Shown piece after piece: positions 31,092 through 34,327 of a stretch of 34,327 nucleotides of DNA. Position 1 is the first letter of the stretch. The number at the start of each line of letters is the position of its first letter. The translations under genes and the position numbers were made by a program. The DNA lies in assembly GCA_944336625.1 (NCBI GenBank), contig CALVLF010000027.1:1-34327 (forward strand), in the 5' to 3' direction. The DNA comes from an uncultured Clostridia bacterium (lineage in GTDB: Bacteria; Bacillota; Clostridia; Christensenellales; CAG-138). The notes beneath the pieces were generated by a model that worked only from the letters and a program-made list of their open reading frames with translations, searched no databases and had not been told where the DNA came from.

Positions 31092-31561
31092 GGCAGGGAA
31101 ATAAGGCAGCCGTCGATCTGACCCTGGCGGATGGAAAGGGTCCCCATGGAGCGCCGGCTGCCCCCCCGGGGCCGGGCAGGGCTGCCGGGATTCATAAAGG
31201 TGATGGGCCCGCCCTCCTCCAGCAGGGGGATATGGGTATGGCCGAAGAGGGCACAGGCACATTTCAGCTCCTCTGCCCGCAGGGCCAGCCGGGTAAGGCC
31301 GCTGCCCACGCCATACTGATGGCCATGGCAAAGCAGGATACGCTTGCCCCCCAGCTCGATTACTTCCTCCGCCGGGCATATATTTCCCAGGTCCGTATTG
31401 CCCCGAACGACGTAAACTGGAACCCCCGTCTCCTCCAGAGGGCCGATATCCCGCACGTTATCCCCCAGGTGAATCCAGGCATCCACATGGCCCGCGGCCA
31501 GGATGCAGGCCTTTACCGCCCATTCCTCCCCGTGGGTATCGCTTACAACGCCGATCCGCAT
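31088..31561 (-). CDS. YfcE/MJ0936-type metallophosphodiesterase
   Basis: A 157-residue calcineurin-type phosphoesterase. Metal ligands are all visible: D8 and H10 in VVSDTHG, D34 in HLGDN, N55 in VRGNTD, H79 in CHGH, H108 and H110 in GHTHIP. Family members hydrolyse phosphodiesters with Mn2+ or Ni2+; the physiological substrate is unknown. The ATG at 31561 has AAAAGGAG 7 bases upstream and lies in the end of rdgB (19-base overlap). The order rdgB-phosphodiesterase equals ysnA-ysnB of Bacillus. It converges with the permease gene without any terminator between. Confidence 0.93.
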   Translation of the reverse strand: MRIGVVSDTHGEEWAVKACILAAGHVDAWIHLGDNVRDIGPLEETGVPVYVVRGNTDLGNICPAEEVIELGGKRILLCHGHQYGVGSGLTRLALRAEELKCACALFGHTHIPLLEEGGPITFMNPGSPARPRGGSRRSMGTLSIRQGQIDGCLISLP

Positions 31562-32157
31562 GCCCGCTCCTTTTCCAGCAGCTCGCACAGGGCCATGAGG
31601 GCCCGCTTCCGGTGGCTGACGCTGTTCTTCTCTTCTGGCGTAAGCTGGCCAAAGGCCTTATCCAGGGGCGGATAATAGAACAGGGGATCGTAGCCGAATC
31701 CTCCCTGGCCCCGGGGCGCCGTCAGGAGCCTGCCCTCCACCTCTCCCCGGCAGATCAGGGGCTCGCCCGCCCGGCGGGCCAGGGCCACGGCGCTGACGAA
31801 GCGGCAGCCCCGCTTATCCGCCGGCACGCCTGCCATATCCTGCAAAAGCTTGGCGTTGTTGGCGGCATCATCGTGGCCTGCCCCCGCATAGCGGGCGCTG
31901 TATACCCCCGGAGCACCCCCCAAAGCGTCCACCATCAGCCCGCTGTCATCGCTCAGGGCCGCATCCGCCCAGGGCGCAGCAGCCAATACCTCCCGGGCCT
32001 TTTTCAAGGCATTGGCCTCAAAGGTATCCCCATCCTCTACCACGTCGATCTCCAGGCCCGCCTCTTGCAAGGTCTGGATATCCGTAAAGAAGCTCCCCAG
32101 GATTTCTTTGATCTCCCGGACCTTATGGCGATTGTTGGATGCAATGATCAGCCGCAT
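31543..32157 (-). CDS. rdgB: RdgB/HAM1 non-canonical purine NTP pyrophosphatase
   Basis: A 204-residue house-cleaning enzyme that hydrolyses ITP, dITP and XTP to the monophosphates and keeps deaminated purines out of nucleic acids. Signatures: ASNNRHK at the N-terminus, LSDDSGLMVDALGGAPGVYS, GGFGYDPLFY and SHRKRAL. The ATG at 32157 has AAAGGAG 8 bases upstream. In Bacillus and many clostridia it follows rph (RNase PH) in the gerM-rph-rdgB block; here rph is absent and only 53 bases separate it from the GerMN gene. Confidence 0.96.
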   Translation of the reverse strand: MRLIIASNNRHKVREIKEILGSFFTDIQTLQEAGLEIDVVEDGDTFEANALKKAREVLAAAPWADAALSDDSGLMVDALGGAPGVYSARYAGAGHDDAANNAKLLQDMAGVPADKRGCRFVSAVALARRAGEPLICRGEVEGRLLTAPRGQGGFGYDPLFYYPPLDKAFGQLTPEEKNSVSHRKRALMALCELLEKERACGSAL

Positions 32158-32182
32158 TTCTCTTTCTCCTTTGTATTTTCCG

Positions 32183-32210
32183 CCGCCCCCGGAAACAGGC
32201 CGGAGGGCGG
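32183..32210. repeat. GC-rich hairpin between the GerMN gene and rdgB
   Basis: CCGCCCCCGG (32183-32192) and CCGGAGGGCGG (32200-32210) pair over 10 bp with one bulged base and a 7-base loop. There is no T-tract on the minus strand, so it is more likely an RNA-stabilising or processing structure than a terminator. Confidence 0.5.
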
Positions 32211-33170
32211 TTATTTGAATTCGTTCACATAAATGGGGGCGCTTACCTGCAGGGTATGCAGGGCATAGGGCTCCCCTTCCACATAAATATCCGCCCCATA
32301 GACGGGTTCCAGTCCATTGGCCGTAAGGCAGATGGCCGTTTGCAGAGCACTTAAAAGGCCATCCACTTCTTCTACCGCCCGAAAGGCTTCGGAAAGATCC
32401 ACATGGGCCACCCCATCGTCAATATAGGCGCTCAACAGGGCTGTGCCCTCCGGGAAGGATGCCAAGCCTTCCGCCTGGGGCCCTTCCAGCAGCGCCTCTA
32501 ATGCGGTTTCCAAATCGGGCTTCTCTTCCACATAGCGGGTAACGGGCACGTTCAGGCTGGCGCTGGCATTGGGATAATAGAGGGTCATGGCATAGGCGCT
32601 GCCGCTGGAAACGGAAATTTCCCCATCTTCCACATTGAGAGGCAGGGTGGAAAAAGCCTGGGAAATATCCGTCCCATGGGGCAGGCTATCCACCTTAGCC
32701 CCATCCAGCGTGATGGAAACGGTATCGATGGAATCGAACTCCGTCAGGGTATTGACCACCCCGGTGACCAGGGCCTGCTCCGCGCCGGCGTCGGCCAGCT
32801 CCGTAAGTCCGCTGATATCCACCACCGCCGCCCCTTCATCCCCGATTCGCAGGGAGAAGGTTACCCCTTCCGGAACCACCGCCTGCAGGCCCATCTGGTC
32901 AGCTGCAGCCCGGTTGGAAGCCGTATCCACCAGATAGCCAAGAGCCGCCTTGCCGATCCCCTCTTCCCAGGGGATTCGCTTCATCACCGGCACCATAAAA
33001 CCATCGTCCGAAGCATAGTAGAGCACCGTCCGGCGGTAGCCTGCTTCCCCCGTTTCTTCCTCCAGCTGGTAATCCTCCGCTTCCGCCCCGGCATCCCGGC
33101 TGCAGCCGCTTCCCACCAGGCCCACTATTAGCAGCAGGGCCAGGGGCAGCATCCAAATCCGCTTACCCAT
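32211..33170 (-). CDS. GerMN-domain lipoprotein
   Basis: A 319-residue lipoprotein: signal MGKRIWMLPLALLLIVGLVG with lipobox GSGC (Cys23), then two GerMN-type domains (about 60-185 and 200-318) with DGAKVDSLPHGTDIS and ADQMGLQAVVPEGVT in the first and EGPQAEGLASFPEGTALLSA plus AHVDLSEAF in the second. GerM of Bacillus is needed for sporulation and germination and has two such domains; it stabilises the forespore engulfment complex. Whether this organism sporulates cannot be seen. The ATG at 33170 has GGTGGAG upstream and starts the signal peptide; the longer frame does not. It lies between rqcH and rdgB. Confidence 0.88.
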   Translation of the reverse strand: MGKRIWMLPLALLLIVGLVGSGCSRDAGAEAEDYQLEEETGEAGYRRTVLYYASDDGFMVPVMKRIPWEEGIGKAALGYLVDTASNRAAADQMGLQAVVPEGVTFSLRIGDEGAAVVDISGLTELADAGAEQALVTGVVNTLTEFDSIDTVSITLDGAKVDSLPHGTDISQAFSTLPLNVEDGEISVSSGSAYAMTLYYPNASASLNVPVTRYVEEKPDLETALEALLEGPQAEGLASFPEGTALLSAYIDDGVAHVDLSEAFRAVEEVDGLLSALQTAICLTANGLEPVYGADIYVEGEPYALHTLQVSAPIYVNEFK

Positions 33171-33250
33171 CCTTTTCTCCACCTTTCCCGATGAATTCTT
33201 TACTTTTATAGCCATATTCGGGAAAGGGGGAAAACATGCTTACTGCCCCC

Positions 33251-34327
33251 TTAGTGGATCTGCCGGATGGCCTTGATCAGGCTTTCCTGCGGGGTCACAT
33301 AGGCGGTTTTGTTGGTAGTATAGATAACCATGCCGGGCTTTGCACCCCCGGGCTTTTTTACATATTTGCGGGGGGTATAATCCACGGGTACGTTTTCGCT
33401 GCCCCGGGCCTTGCTGAACCAGGCCGCCAGCAGGCAGGCTGCATAAAGGGTCTCCCGGCTGGGCTGCGCGCTTTTGATAATCACGTGGGAGCCGGGGATA
33501 TCCTTGGTGTGCAGCCAGATATCTTCCCCTGCGGCTTTGGCCGTAAGTGCGTCGTTCTGGCGGTTATTCTTGCCCACGAAGATATCCGTCCCATCCTGGG
33601 TCTGGAAGTGCAGAGGCCGGGAGGGAGGTAGCTTAGGCCTTTTCTGCCGGCTGGTATGGGCTTTGAGGTAGCCCATCTGCCGCAGCTCTTCCGCCAGCTC
33701 CAGCAGCTCCCCATCTTCCGTGCATTTCCCCAGGTTATCCAGCTGCCCTTCCAGATAACGCAGCTCCTCCAGGGTGGCTTCCCGCCGCACCTGGGCCGCT
33801 TCCCGGGCAGCCTTGGCCTTTTGATATTTTTTATAGTACCGCTGGGCATTTTCCATGGGGGTATACTGGGGATCCAGGGGGATAGCCACCGGAGCGGGCG
33901 GATCCAGGTAATAGTTGAGCACCTTTGCCTCCCGGGCCCCGGCCTCCAGGCCGTGGGCGCTGGCGGTCAGCAGCTCCCCATAAAGCCGGAATTTTTCCAT
34001 GGCTTCCTCCCCCGCCAGTGCATCCTGAAAGAGGGCCAGCTTTTTTTCGCAGCGCTCGATATTATTCAACAGCACCCGGTGGATCCCCGCCCCGTGGCGC
34101 TGCATTCTGCCCTGCACATCCTGGCTTTCGTAATAAGCGTCCAGGGCCTGCCCCATGGTTTCCATGGGGCGGGTTTCCGGCAGATTGGGATGAAAAGGAT
34201 AAACCGCCACCGGTTCCCCGTACTCCCCCAGGGCCAGGGCGGGCTGGGCTTTCCCTTGGGCAAGATCCTGATAGAAAGCATAGATGCTTTCCCCCAGGGC
34301 TTGCCGCTCCTGGGGCGCCAGGCTTTC
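33251..34327 (-). CDS. rqcH: RqcH, ribosome quality-control factor (N-terminus beyond the window)
   Basis: The frame is open to the window edge, so the N-terminus is missing; 358 residues of a usual ~570 are present. RqcH (NFACT, Rqc2 homologue) binds stalled 50S-peptidyl-tRNA and adds alanine tails that mark the peptide for degradation. Visible: the end of the NFACT-N part (EPVAVYPFHP, METMGQALDAYYES), a coiled-coil region (about 34090-33690, LLNNIERCEKKLAL ... YYKKYQKAKAAREAA), and the NFACT-R domain (FVGKNNRQNDALTAKAAGED, WLHTKDIPGSHVIIK, TPRKYVKKPGGAKPGMVIY). The protein ends soon after YVTPQ, as normal. An in-frame GTG at 34210 is not the start. Confidence 0.93.
   Translation of the reverse strand, partial: ESLAPQERQALGESIYAFYQDLAQGKAQPALALGEYGEPVAVYPFHPNLPETRPMETMGQALDAYYESQDVQGRMQRHGAGIHRVLLNNIERCEKKLALFQDALAGEEAMEKFRLYGELLTASAHGLEAGAREAKVLNYYLDPPAPVAIPLDPQYTPMENAQRYYKKYQKAKAAREAAQVRREATLEELRYLEGQLDNLGKCTEDGELLELAEELRQMGYLKAHTSRQKRPKLPPSRPLHFQTQDGTDIFVGKNNRQNDALTAKAAGEDIWLHTKDIPGSHVIIKSAQPSRETLYAACLLAAWFSKARGSENVPVDYTPRKYVKKPGGAKPGMVIYTTNKTAYVTPQESLIKAIRQIH

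Noticed and set aside
1..34327. CRISPR array, prophage structural genes or transposase
   Set aside because: No spaced direct repeats and no phage head/tail, integrase or transposase motifs are visible within the window.

Overview
The window looks like chromosome of a GC-rich, Gram-positive Firmicute of the Clostridia type (a Christensenellales- or Oscillospirales-like gut anaerobe is my guess, not proven). Reasons: strong AAGGAGG-type ribosome binding sites, the murB-rapZ-whiA cluster, a DnaE with an N-terminal PHP domain, WalK/PhoR-like two-component pairs, a GerMN lipoprotein next to rdgB, RqcH, and a four-cysteine (C+) ribosomal protein L28. Nearly every gene is a housekeeping or envelope gene. 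The exception is the first ~2 kb, whose base and codon use is visibly different.

Region by region. (a) 1-1985: three small minus-strand genes of unknown function, a long leader with several strong dyads and an attenuator-like hairpin, and the 3' end of rlmD. The last ~95 codons of rlmD share the AT-richer style of this region, so I read 1-~1985 as the end of an integrative element inserted in rlmD. (b) 1674-9479, minus: murB, rapZ, whiA, dnaE and rlmD, almost without gaps, behind a good promoter at 9538-9566. The glmR/yvcK gene that usually sits between rapZ and whiA is absent. (c) 9541-10674: a membrane-anchored solute-binding protein behind a structured intergenic RNA candidate and a terminator. 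(d) 11102-17262, minus: two paralogous OmpR-type regulator/PAS-histidine kinase pairs in tandem, with a radical SAM gene translationally coupled to the second kinase.

(e) 17263-21382: a GC-rich repeat, a promoter that places the start codon at +1, a large CotH-kinase lipoprotein with four lamin-tail domains, and a diverged inverted copy of the repeat. (f) 21383-25146, minus: a GNAT/YoaP-like fusion with a cysteine-rich DUF3795 protein, then a YebC-type regulator, a family-4 uracil-DNA glycosylase and an alpha/beta hydrolase. (g) 25147-31091, mostly plus: a LysR regulator whose predicted promoter faces the hydrolase promoter head-on, a WG-repeat membrane protein, rpmB, an NAD-dependent epimerase, a tiny membrane protein (minus) and an ABC ATPase/permease pair without its binding protein. 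(h) 31088-34327, minus: rqcH (cut by the window edge), GerMN lipoprotein, rdgB and a YfcE-type phosphodiesterase. This resembles the gerM-rph-ysnA-ysnB order of Bacillus but lacks rph.

The most interesting signals are the composition-shifted C-terminus of rlmD, the leader/attenuator ahead of the element genes, the structured RNA candidate near 10.8-10.95 kb, the face-to-face promoters at 25.23-25.30 kb, and the repeat-flanked, possibly leaderless CotH gene. No CRISPR array, tRNA, rRNA or transposase was found. All composition statements are by eye; nothing was computed.
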